NCBI GenBank assembly: GCA_904398655.1
Contig: CAJFPF010000011.1
Location: 1 to 64,000, forward strand
Reading direction: 5' to 3'
Length of the DNA stretch: 64,000 nucleotides
From: an uncultured Anaerotruncus sp.
GTDB taxonomy: Bacteria > Bacillota > Clostridia > Oscillospirales > Ruminococcaceae
This document shows positions 39,852-48,592 of this stretch, one piece after another (position 1 is the first letter of the stretch; every line of letters starts with the position of its first letter). The notes below the pieces were generated by a model. That model was not told the origin of the DNA and did not search any database. It worked only from the letters and a program-made list of their open reading frames with translations. Both the position numbers and the translations under genes were made by a program.

Positions 39852-40235
39852 ATGGCAAAAAAACAGGCGATTTCTCTATCTGGGGCAGGTTCCGGGCTCC
39901 CCTATACCCCCGCCATCCGTTGGGGGGATACGCTCTATGTCTCCGGACAGGTAGGGGACGCTCCGGACGGATCTGTCCCCGGCGATATCCAAAGCCAGAC
40001 CGCTCTGGCGATTGAGAATGCGAAGGCCCTAATTGAGGCCGCTGGCGGCAGCTTGGACAATGTGCTCATGTGCCGCTGCTTCCTCAAAAATAAAGAGGAT
40101 TTTGCAGGCATGAACGAGGCCTATGCCCGCTATTTTGGAAAGGACTCGATCCCAGCGCCTGCCCGTTACACGGTCATTGCTCCGCCTGTGGACGAGAAAT
40201 ATCTGGTGGAAATCGCGATGATTGTAGCCCTCTGA
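39852..40235 (+). CDS. RidA family (imine/enamine deaminase)
   Basis: GLPYTPAIRWGDTLYVSGQVG...NVLMCRCFLKNKEDFAGMNEAYARYFGKDSIPARYTV-like signature. Confidence 0.9.
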   Translation: MAKKQAISLSGAGSGLPYTPAIRWGDTLYVSGQVGDAPDGSVPGDIQSQTALAIENAKALIEAAGGSLDNVLMCRCFLKNKEDFAGMNEAYARYFGKDSIPAPARYTVIAPPVDEKYLVEIAMIVAL

Positions 40236-40294
40236 GAGGGAAAAATCAGCAACCTCTGTTTTTAGGGGTTGGGCGGTGAAGGAGGCCATAGAGG

Positions 40295-41425
40295 ATGTCC
40301 GCTGTATGCAACGCTGTCTTTCTGGTATTTGCTGTGCTGGGCGCAGCGGACTATCTTATGGACAACCGGTGGGGCCTGGGTGCTCAATTTGAACGAGGCC
40401 TGGGCTGTATGGGAAAGCTCATCATCGCTATGGCAGGTTTCATGGCATTGGCCCCGGTGCTGGGGGAACTTTTGGCTCCGGTGGCCACACCTCTTTTTCA
40501 ATCTGTCGGGGCCGACCCCTCCGCGTTGGCCGGACTGCTGCTGGCCAACGACTCCGGAGGGGCCGCCCTGGCAGAGGAATTGGCGTTGGACCCAATCGCC
40601 GGTGATTTCAACGGCTATTTTGTGGCCTCCATGATGGGGGGCGCGGTGATGTGCATGATCCCCATGACCATGTTGAGCACCGACCAGGCCTCCCGTACCC
40701 CAGCCATCTATGGCTTGATTATTGGGCTATTTTCCATCCCTTTTGGCTGCCTTTTGGGGGGAGCTTTAGCGGGCTACCCCTTGGGCACGGTTTTACAAAA
40801 TCTTCTCCCAACCGCTCTGCTGTCAGCGGCTCTATTTTTGGCGTTGGTCTTTTTTGGAAGATGGGTCATCCGTCCCTTTCAGATATTTGGAAAGCTGTTA
40901 ATGGCGATGAGCTTGACCGGCCTACTGTTGTTAACCGCTTGGGAACTGTTGGATGTGGAGCTGGTACCCCATTTGACGCCATTTTCTGAGATCATTCCAG
41001 TAATTGGGAACATCGCACTGGCTCTGAGCGGCGTATTCCCTCTGATGGCGGTGGTCTCCCGCCTGCTGTGCCGTCCTCTTCAGATGGCGGCCCAGCGGCT
41101 GAAAGTGCGGGAAGGGGACGTGACCGGCCTGTTGACCTCCGCGGTGAACATCTTCCCCACATTTGATATGCTCAACAAAATGACGCCCAAGGGCGTTCTC
41201 TTAAATACAGCTTTTATGGTGGGGGCCAACTGTATGTTGGGAGACCACTTTGCGTTTACCTCCCAGATGCGCCCGGTTTTGGTGTTGCCAGTGCTTTTGG
41301 CAAAGGCAGTTTCGGGATTTTTAGCACTGGCCGTCGCAAATTATCTGGCCCCCATTTTGCTAAAAGGCACAAAAAAACAACCAAATTCTGCGTCTTCCAC
41401 CTGCCAAAGCATCAAGAAGGAGTGA
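40295..41425 (+). CDS. EutH-family transporter
   Basis: LAPVLGELLAPVATPLFQSVGADPSALAGLLLANDSGGAALAEELA...SIPFGCLLGG. Confidence 0.85.
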   Translation: MSAVCNAVFLVFAVLGAADYLMDNRWGLGAQFERGLGCMGKLIIAMAGFMALAPVLGELLAPVATPLFQSVGADPSALAGLLLANDSGGAALAEELALDPIAGDFNGYFVASMMGGAVMCMIPMTMLSTDQASRTPAIYGLIIGLFSIPFGCLLGGALAGYPLGTVLQNLLPTALLSAALFLALVFFGRWVIRPFQIFGKLLMAMSLTGLLLLTAWELLDVELVPHLTPFSEIIPVIGNIALALSGVFPLMAVVSRLLCRPLQMAAQRLKVREGDVTGLLTSAVNIFPTFDMLNKMTPKGVLLNTAFMVGANCMLGDHFAFTSQMRPVLVLPVLLAKAVSGFLALAVANYLAPILLKGTKKQPNSASSTCQSIKKE

Positions 41426-41432
41426 TAAAGCG

Positions 41433-42104
41433 ATGGTTTCGAAAATTATCATCATGTTGACCCATAACGATCGAACGGTTCCAAACGCTCTGGAAACATT
41501 TGCCTCCTGCAAGGATCTGCCCGTCGATTTTTGGGGGTTCAAAGATGTGGGCCTGGAACGGGAAAAGATGGCCCAACTGATTGCGGCTATGAAGGCGGCA
41601 GGGAAGACCACCTTCCTGGAGGTGGTGACCTATTCGGAAGAGGAGTGCATGGCCGGAGCGAAAACCGCTGTAGAACTGGGCTTCGATTACCTGATGGGGA
41701 CGCTCTTCTTTGACAGCGTCTATGCCTATTTGCAGGAGCACCAGGTGAAATATCTGCCCTTCTGCGGCACAGTGACCGGCAGCCCCAGCGTCCTGTCGGG
41801 AAGCTTTGAGGAGATCATCAACGATGCCAAATCCATGCTGGACAAGGGGGTCTATGGGATTGATCTGCTGGCCTTCCGCCATCAGCAGGGGGCCGAGCTG
41901 GCGGAGGCCTATTGTTCCGCCATTAAGTCCCCAGTGGTGATTGCTGGCAGCATCAACAGCAGGGAGCGAATCGATTTTATTGACCGGATCAAACCTTGGG
42001 CGTTCACCATGGGGTCGGCGCTGTTTACGGAAAATTTTGCTCCTGGAGAGGGCTTCCGCAAAAACCTTGAAGCGGTTATCGACCATATGAACAGCATCCA
42101 GTGA
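41433..42104 (+). CDS. TIM-barrel protein of uncertain function (phosphate-binding barrel; GlpP/HisA/QPRT-like fold suspected)
   Basis: 223 aa with barrel-like repeats; TTFLEVVTYSEEEC, SPVVIAGSINSRERIDFI. Confidence 0.5.
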   Translation: MVSKIIIMLTHNDRTVPNALETFASCKDLPVDFWGFKDVGLEREKMAQLIAAMKAAGKTTFLEVVTYSEEECMAGAKTAVELGFDYLMGTLFFDSVYAYLQEHQVKYLPFCGTVTGSPSVLSGSFEEIINDAKSMLDKGVYGIDLLAFRHQQGAELAEAYCSAIKSPVVIAGSINSRERIDFIDRIKPWAFTMGSALFTENFAPGEGFRKNLEAVIDHMNSIQ

Positions 42105-42214
42105 GGAAGAGGACAGATTGCTTTCAGGAACAGTGGCATCCCTTTTGAAAAAGGGTTGCCATCCAGGCTGGGAGTCGCGGATGCTCCCAGCCTTTACTTT
42201 TTACGGAGGTCAAT

Positions 42215-43765
42215 ATGGCGGAATTGATACTGGCAATTGATATTGGAACCACCTCGCTCAAAACAGCGGTGTTTACTTTGGAGGGGCGGAAGGTGGCTTC
42301 GGCAATTATGGAGTACTCCTTGTTGACGCCCAAGCTAAACATTGTGGAGTCTCCCTGTGGGATTTATATGGAGTCTGTGCGCGCCTGCCTGGCAACCATG
42401 GAACAGCTGGAGGGCCTCCATCTCCAGGAGATTGCAACCATTGGGTTCTCTGTTCAAAGCGAAACACTGCTGTTTTTGGATGGAGACGCCCGGCCGGTGC
42501 GCAATGCCATCGTTTGGATGGACAACCGGGCGGGGGAACAGGCGGAGCGGCTCAAAGAACGGTTTGGGGACGAGTTATGCTACCAGGTCACAGGCCAGGT
42601 GAGCTTTGAGGCATGTTGGCCCGCTGCAAAGGTCATGTGGGTGCGGGAAAATGAACCGGAGGTTTGGAGCCGGGTCCGGCATATCCTGCTGCTGGAGGAT
42701 TACATGCTCTATCTGTTTACCGGCCGGTTCGTCTCCGAATGCTCTTTACTCAGTTCCACCGAGTATTGGGACATCCGCACCAAGGAGTACTGGCCGGAGA
42801 TGCTGGAATATGTGGGGATTGATCCTGCCTGGCTCCCGCAAGTGATCGAGCCGGGGGAGCTGGTAGGGGCTATCTTGCCAGAGGTTGCGAAGGATTTGGG
42901 GCTCTCCACGCAGGTCCAAGTCAGCTCCGGCTGTATGGACCAGGTGGCTGCCGCAGTGGGTGTGGGGAACATCTACCCAGGTTTCTTTTCGGAAAATATT
43001 GGGGCGTCATTGGCGGTCTGCGCCCCTACGAAAACATTGACCTATGACCCCAACCGCCGGATGCCGGTGCACTATTTTGCCATGCCGGACACCTATATGA
43101 TGCACACCTTCACGACCGGAGGGATGTGCTTGCGGTGGTTTCGGGACATGTTCTGCCGCAGTGAGATTGAAATCCAGGACAGCGCCGGGCTGGACGCTTA
43201 CTATCTGATGGATCTGGAGGCGGCTCAGGTGCCTCCAGGCTCGGATGGGCTTTTGGCGCTGCCCCATCTGCAGGGCGCCATGGCTCCCGATGTAAACTTG
43301 AACGCAAAGGCAGTCTTCTATGGCGCGACTTTAAAACATACCAAAGCCCATTTTATCCGCAGCATCATGGAGAGTTTGGGATACATCATCTGCCGGAATA
43401 TTGAGACCGTCTCGGAGATGGGGTTAAAGATCAGCCGGATCCGCACCATGGGCGGAGGCTCCAAATCCGACATCTGGAACCAAATTAAGGCGGATATCAC
43501 CGGGAGAACATTGGAGATTACCGGCTGCTCTCAGGATGCCGCATGCCTAGGCGCGGCCATCCTGGCGGGGATTGCGGTGGGGGCCTTTGAAAATGTGGAG
43601 GCCGCCGTGGCCTCCATGGTGCGGGTGGAACAGTGCTACCGACCCCATCTGGAGATCCACCAGCGCTATATGGAGCAGTATGAGAAATATAAGATTCTCT
43701 TTTCCTCCCTCTCCCCACTGTATCAGTTGGACGCTCAACCCCGAAGTGGGCAGAACATTTTTTGA
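42215..43765 (+). CDS. FGGY family carbohydrate kinase
   Basis: ILAIDIGTTSLKTAVF, AIVWMDNRA, MGGGSKSDIWNQIKADITGRTLEI. Confidence 0.88.
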   Translation: MAELILAIDIGTTSLKTAVFTLEGRKVASAIMEYSLLTPKLNIVESPCGIYMESVRACLATMEQLEGLHLQEIATIGFSVQSETLLFLDGDARPVRNAIVWMDNRAGEQAERLKERFGDELCYQVTGQVSFEACWPAAKVMWVRENEPEVWSRVRHILLLEDYMLYLFTGRFVSECSLLSSTEYWDIRTKEYWPEMLEYVGIDPAWLPQVIEPGELVGAILPEVAKDLGLSTQVQVSSGCMDQVAAAVGVGNIYPGFFSENIGASLAVCAPTKTLTYDPNRRMPVHYFAMPDTYMMHTFTTGGMCLRWFRDMFCRSEIEIQDSAGLDAYYLMDLEAAQVPPGSDGLLALPHLQGAMAPDVNLNAKAVFYGATLKHTKAHFIRSIMESLGYIICRNIETVSEMGLKISRIRTMGGGSKSDIWNQIKADITGRTLEITGCSQDAACLGAAILAGIAVGAFENVEAAVASMVRVEQCYRPHLEIHQRYMEQYEKYKILFSSLSPLYQLDAQPRSGQNIF

Positions 43766-43812
43766 AAGGCGGACTTTCTAAGGCATCTAAAAGAAAAGTC
43801 CCTCCTCTGAAC

Positions 43813-43855
43813 AATAACCCGGCAAAACGCTTGGGAGGCGTTTTGCCGGGTTATT
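43813..43855. terminator. Bidirectional terminator between FGGY kinase and DeoR regulator
   Basis: AATAACCCGGCAAAACGC-ttgggag-GCGTTTTGCCGGGTTATT. Confidence 0.8.
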
Positions 43856-44738
43856 CTAACGGTTCTGGATCACAAAAGATCAACTGGCATCCATGCCGCT
43901 GCAGCTGCCGGACGAACTGTTTATCTTTAAAGTGGTTGGTAACAATGTAGTTTGCCTCCGACAAGGGCATCAGGGGATAGACGCTGTTCCGCCCCATCTT
44001 GGAACTGTCTACGAGGATGAACACCTGTCTGGCGGCCTGGGCCATCTGGCGCTCCACCTTTCCAATCAGAATGTTGTCAGACCAAAATCCCTGCTCCAAC
44101 TCGATACCGTCCACCCCAATGAATGCTTTGTCCACCGTGGTCTCCGAAAAGGTCTTAACGGCGTTGGGGCCGACAATACACCCGCTGCGCTGGCTTAAAA
44201 TACCAGCGCAGATCTGTACCTCAATATTTTGGTTGGCAATCAGCGCGTTGGCAGCCGTCAAAGAATCGGTAATTACCACCGAGCGCTTCAAATCGTGAAG
44301 GCAGTTGCAAAATTCCAAAACAGTGGAGCCGCCCGCCACAGCGATCCGCTCGCCATCCTTGACATACTTGCGGGCACAGGCCGCGATTTGACGTTTTTGA
44401 TCCACATTGGTCAAAAGCTTTTGGGTCAGCAGTACGTCCTTGTTGGCGTCCACACTGATTGCCCCTCCGTAGGTGCGGATCAAAAGGCCCTGATGCTCCA
44501 TATCCGCCAACAATTTCCTGGCAGTGGAGGGCGCAATGTGAAGGTATTGGCTCACATCCGCTGTGGTAACACGAAAACGTGTATTCAGTAAAAATAGGAT
44601 ATTACTGATTCGCTCGTCGTTGTTTTCTATTGCGCCCAAAGCGGACCCCCCTCCCAATTGCCTTGCCTCACCCACTGCGCTTGCGGTCAACATAGGTGCT
44701 GGCGACTGAGCAAGGGTGTTTCGACTGCCGAATTTCAT
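43851..44738 (-). CDS. DeoR/GlpR family transcriptional regulator
   Basis: ISNILFLLNTRFRVTTADVSQYLHIAPSTARKLLADMEHQGLLIRTYGGAI; DeoRC domain AVAGGSTVLEF. Confidence 0.85.
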   Translation of the reverse strand: MKFGSRNTLAQSPAPMLTASAVGEARQLGGGSALGAIENNDERISNILFLLNTRFRVTTADVSQYLHIAPSTARKLLADMEHQGLLIRTYGGAISVDANKDVLLTQKLLTNVDQKRQIAACARKYVKDGERIAVAGGSTVLEFCNCLHDLKRSVVITDSLTAANALIANQNIEVQICAGILSQRSGCIVGPNAVKTFSETTVDKAFIGVDGIELEQGFWSDNILIGKVERQMAQAARQVFILVDSSKMGRNSVYPLMPLSEANYIVTNHFKDKQFVRQLQRHGCQLIFCDPEPLE

Positions 44739-44828
44739 GGCTATCTATTTGAGAAATCTACACTTTTTATTATAGAGGAAAATACAAAAAATAGCAAGAA
44801 TCGGCCTCCGGAAAACTGTGTTACCGAA

Positions 44829-45716
44829 CTAAACCTGCTTCCAATGCCCCAACAACGCCCCTCCAAACTGGAACAAAAATACACCGACCAAGATGACAGA
44901 ACCACCTAAAGCGGTGGGCAGATCCAGTCCCTCACCCAAAATGAGAAAGCCGAATAGGGCGGAGAGGAAGGGGGTGATGAACATGTAGTTACTCACTACG
45001 GAAGTTTTGGGCGCCCGGGAGAAGGCAGCAGCCCAGGTGGCATAGGCAAGCGCACTGCAAAAGACGCCCAGGGCAATCAGATTTAGAATGGGGGAGAGGG
45101 GTGCTCCCTTCAGTTCCTGGAAGGCACCCGGAGCAAAAACGGACAGCATGAGCACCCCAGCAAAGATGCTATAGGTGGCGGCCTGCAGCCCGGAATAGCT
45201 GCGGGTGAGTTTGCGCTGAAATAGGTTGTAGAGGCTCATGGACAGGGCCGCGGCCAACATCCACAATAGCCCTTGGTTGAGAGAAAGGGAACCGTTTAAC
45301 AGGGCCAACAGCCCAACTCCCGTGAACTCCATGAGGATGGCCAGCCACTGGAACCCCGCGAGCTTTTCCCGGAATAGAATCCGGGCCCAACAGGCGGTGA
45401 GAACCGGCGCCACAGCGATGAGAACGCTGCCGGTGGCCACCGAGACCATAGAGCTTCCCTTGGTAAAGGTGATGGTATAGAGAAAAAAGCCGCAAAATCC
45501 AGATCCAATGAACCAGGGGAGGTCCTTTAAGCGCGGCGGTCGCATTTTTGTGACTAAAACCACAGGGATTAAGGTGATGGTGGCGAACAGATATCGCAGA
45601 AAACCCAGAGAGAAAACGGTGAACGCCTGGGAGGCGATCCGGGTAAAGACGAACGCCAGTGACCAAAACACCACTGTTGTGAAGGCATAGAGATGGCAAT
45701 TCCCGCGGAACTTCAA
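44829..45716 (-). CDS. EamA/DMT family transporter
   Basis: 10-TM hydrophobic protein; duplicated EamA pattern (FVFTRIASQAF..., LIALGVFCSALAYATWAAAF). Confidence 0.85.
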   Translation of the reverse strand: MKFRGNCHLYAFTTVVFWSLAFVFTRIASQAFTVFSLGFLRYLFATITLIPVVLVTKMRPPRLKDLPWFIGSGFCGFFLYTITFTKGSSMVSVATGSVLIAVAPVLTACWARILFREKLAGFQWLAILMEFTGVGLLALLNGSLSLNQGLLWMLAAALSMSLYNLFQRKLTRSYSGLQAATYSIFAGVLMLSVFAPGAFQELKGAPLSPILNLIALGVFCSALAYATWAAAFSRAPKTSVVSNYMFITPFLSALFGFLILGEGLDLPTALGGSVILVGVFLFQFGGALLGHWKQV

Positions 45717-45876
45717 AAGAAATCCCTCCTTCCGACATTTGCAGCAGGAACAGTTCCATCATAGCACAAACTGCCGAAAAATGGGAGAGAGTTTTTTTGC
45801 GTTTCTTCCAAAACTGTGGTATACTGGAACTAGAAAACGATCCCGACCAGGATCTGCAAAGACGGAAGGTGAATTT

Positions 45877-46506
45877 ATGCAAAACTACGTCATCACCATT
45901 GCCCGCGGCTATGGCAGCGGCGGCAAGACCATTGGAAAGATGCTCTCCCGGGAGTTGGATATTGAATATTACGACAAAGAGCTGCTCCGCCGGGCTTCGG
46001 ACGAGAGCGGCATCAGTGAAAAGCTGTTTGCCGAGGCGGACGAAAAGCTGAAATCCAAGGGACCAAAGCTTTTAAAGGGGCGCCGCAGCGCCTATACCGG
46101 GGAACTACTGCCTCCGGGCAGCGAGGATTTCACCTCCCACCAAAACCTGTTTAACTACCAGGCCAAGGTGATCCAGGACATCGCCAATACGGAGAGCTGC
46201 GTAATTGTGGGGCGCTGTGCGGATTTTGTGCTCCGGGACCGGCCCAATGTGCTGCGGCTGTATGTCCATGCGTCCTTCGATTACTGTTTGGCCAAGACGA
46301 TGGAGCTCCATCCGGAATTTGATGAGGAGGAGGCCAAACGGTTTATCCGCCGCACCGATAAAGGCCGGGCGGACTATTACCGCTACTTCACCGGCCATGA
46401 CTGGGACTGTGCCGACAACTACGACCTGTGCATCAACAGCGAGGCCTTGGGTTGGGATAAGTGCGTGGCTCTGGTGAAGGCCTACTTGGACATCAAAATG
46501 AAGTGA
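45877..46506 (+). CDS. Cytidylate kinase-like family protein
   Basis: ITIARGYGSGGKTIGKMLSRELDIEYYDKELLRRASDESG, CVIVGRCADFVL. Confidence 0.85.
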   Translation: MQNYVITIARGYGSGGKTIGKMLSRELDIEYYDKELLRRASDESGISEKLFAEADEKLKSKGPKLLKGRRSAYTGELLPPGSEDFTSHQNLFNYQAKVIQDIANTESCVIVGRCADFVLRDRPNVLRLYVHASFDYCLAKTMELHPEFDEEEAKRFIRRTDKGRADYYRYFTGHDWDCADNYDLCINSEALGWDKCVALVKAYLDIKMK

Positions 46507-46516
46507 TATCCCTGAT

Positions 46517-46565
46517 AAAAATATCGGGCAGAAAACCATGCTGGTTTTCTGCCCGATATTTTTAT
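46517..46565. terminator. Bidirectional intrinsic terminator
   Basis: AAAAATATCGGGCAGAAAACC-atgct-GGTTTTCTGCCCGATATTTTT. Confidence 0.85.
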
Positions 46566-46575
46566 AGTCCGTTTG

Positions 46576-47676
46576 CTATTCCGCGGGAAGATCCTCCCAC
46601 CAGATGGCAGGTTCCCCCAGTAGAGGTTCTCCCTCCTCCGTCCCGAATATCTGGGCGCCCTCGGAGGTGGCCGTCCCGTCCAAGCTCAAGAGGGCGGAAT
46701 CATCATAGAGCACCGCCCCGTCCAGTTCCACATAGGAGGTGAACACCATGGAGGAGAAGGGGTAGACCTGAATCTGATAGGGGAGCTCCAAAACGCTCCC
46801 GTTCTCGTCGTAGAGGGTCAAGCTTCCTGCCATGGTAATCTGGGCCTCCTGAGGAAGGATTTCTGGCCCCCATACCTCATAGTTTGATTGCCCATAGAGG
46901 ATTTCAAGGGCATTGGAGAGCTGATAGTGGAGCTCCGGAATCAAAAACCAGTCCAACAGCTCCTGTTGAGAGACTGCATCCCCAGGCGTGGCGGGGATCA
47001 TTGTCTCCCAATCCTCTTCGGGCAAAATACTTTCCGCCTCATCTTCCTGGGCAAGAACAGGGGCTTCTTCCTGGGCAGGAATATGGACTTCCCATTCCGG
47101 CTGGGAGAAGCTATTGAACAGGGCAATTCCAACTCCGAAGAGAGCGGGGAGGGCGGTGGTGATCAGCACCACCGCCACAATGATGGCAATCAGACAACCA
47201 GTTCTCCTCTTTTTTGGAGGCTCGTTGAAGCCTTTGGATCGAGAATGGCGAGAAGTTTTGGCCTTTTTGGCACGTTTCTGGGAATCCTCCGTCTCCTCCC
47301 CACGAAAATAGTGGGCCTGGTCCTGAGAAAAGACGCTGAAGTCAAACTCATCCGAAATATCGTACCGGTCCCGGCGCTCTTCCCGCAGGTCCTCCTCACG
47401 GTCCCGGCGCTCCCGTTCCTCATCCAGCTCCCGGTTGCGTCGGCGTATGGTACATAGGGCGCAGATATCGCTCACAGTGCTGCTGGGCAGTTCTTTACCG
47501 CAATCTAAGCATTTTTTCTTAGGAGCCCCCGGTTGGACACAGGGCGTATCCGGCTGGTGGTGTTCGGCTCCTGAAGAAAGAGCGGCCTCCTCTGGGACAT
47601 CGGGGATACGCACGCCGCAGTAGGAACAGTAGACGCTGTCGTCCCGGATCTCCCGGCCGCACTTTGCACAGAACAT
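46576..47676 (-). CDS. Zinc-ribbon, single-TM protein with C-terminal extracytoplasmic domain
   Basis: MFCAKCGREIRDDSVYCSYCG, second CLDCGKEL...CALC ribbon, charged linker, TM GCLIAIIVAVVLITTALPALFGVGIALF. Confidence 0.65.
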   Translation of the reverse strand: MFCAKCGREIRDDSVYCSYCGVRIPDVPEEAALSSGAEHHQPDTPCVQPGAPKKKCLDCGKELPSSTVSDICALCTIRRRNRELDEERERRDREEDLREERRDRYDISDEFDFSVFSQDQAHYFRGEETEDSQKRAKKAKTSRHSRSKGFNEPPKKRRTGCLIAIIVAVVLITTALPALFGVGIALFNSFSQPEWEVHIPAQEEAPVLAQEDEAESILPEEDWETMIPATPGDAVSQQELLDWFLIPELHYQLSNALEILYGQSNYEVWGPEILPQEAQITMAGSLTLYDENGSVLELPYQIQVYPFSSMVFTSYVELDGAVLYDDSALLSLDGTATSEGAQIFGTEEGEPLLGEPAIWWEDLPAE

Positions 47677-47710
47677 AGACGCCCTCCTCTCAAAATTGCG
47701 ATTTAGCCGT

Positions 47711-48346
47711 TTAGCTACAGAGCGAGAGGGCAACTTCGGCGCAGGTGGCTGCGTCGGAGGTATAGCGGTCGGCGCCGATCTCGTCGCAGAACGCCTGGCT
47801 CACCGGCGCCCCCCCAACCATCACCCGGACCTTTCCGGCCAGAGGGGACTCATGCAGCAGTTGTACCACTGTGCGCATCTCCCCCATAGTGGTGGTAAGT
47901 AGGGCGGAACAGCAGATCACAGCCGCCTCGTGTTGTTGGGCAGCGGCCAAAAATTTGGCAGCGGGAACATCCACCCCCAGATCGATCACCTTCAGGCCCT
48001 TGCCCTCCAGCATCATCTTGCACAAGTTTTTGCCGATATCGTGCCGGTCCCCTTTCACCGTACCGATTACCACTGTGCCCTTCTCCTGGGAGGCCTCTCC
48101 CGCCAAAAGGGGCTTGAGCAGCTCCAAGCCGGCGTTCATCGCCCGGGCGGCCAGCATCACTTCCGGGATATAGACCTTATTCTGCTTGAATTTTTCCCCA
48201 ATTACCCCCATGCCGGAGAGCAACCCCTCCTGCAGGATTTCATTGGGCCCCACCCCTGCTTCCAGAGCCTTTTGAATCTGTTCTTTGACCGCGGGGACAC
48301 GGCCTTTTTGAAGCGCTTCGCTCAGTTCCTCCAAATGATAGGACAT
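47711..48346 (-). CDS. Corrinoid-binding (B12-dependent methyltransferase) protein, MtaC/MtbC-like
   Basis: 211 aa; GTVKGDRHDIGKNLCKMMLEGKGLKVIDLGVDVPAAKFL (DxHxxG motif DRHDIG), VMVGGAPVSQAF. Confidence 0.9.
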   Translation of the reverse strand: MSYHLEELSEALQKGRVPAVKEQIQKALEAGVGPNEILQEGLLSGMGVIGEKFKQNKVYIPEVMLAARAMNAGLELLKPLLAGEASQEKGTVVIGTVKGDRHDIGKNLCKMMLEGKGLKVIDLGVDVPAAKFLAAAQQHEAAVICCSALLTTTMGEMRTVVQLLHESPLAGKVRVMVGGAPVSQAFCDEIGADRYTSDAATCAEVALSLCS

Positions 48347-48521
48347 TGCGGCTCCCCTCCCTATTTGAATATATGTTTCATGATACCCCATCTCCCACAA
48401 AAATTCAAGCAAATCCCCTAAAACGGCCCTCAATTTTTGGGAAAGGCTTTGTAAAGATATGAACGCCCCTCTTCTATACGGGAAAAACCTATCCCAAAAC
48501 GCGAAAACGGAGGAATGACCC

Positions 48522-48550
48522 TTGTTTTTGGCGTTGGGAACCGGTATAAT
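48522..48550 (+). promoter_or_regulatory. Sigma-A promoter of valS
   Basis: TTGTTT-N17-TATAAT, 42 nt upstream of ATG. Confidence 0.75.
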
Positions 48551-48592
48551 AAATAAGATGCCATTTTGCCAAAGAGAGTTGGAGGAACCGAC

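Noticed and set aside
30199-43765. Bacterial microcompartment or classical ethanolamine operon
   Set aside because: Only EutH is present; no shell proteins, eutBC, aldehyde dehydrogenase or other eut genes
30199-43765. Simple glycerol (glpK-type) utilisation locus
   Set aside because: The oxidoreductase/DUF1667/FGGY set resembles one, but TRAP, AcnX, RidA, EutH and the dehydratase do not fit, and the kinase was not recognisable as GlpK
48400-48592. Possible T-box riboswitch upstream of valS
   Set aside because: The promoter TTGTTT-N17-TATAAT ends at 48550, leaving too short a leader for a T-box, and no T-box sequence was seen
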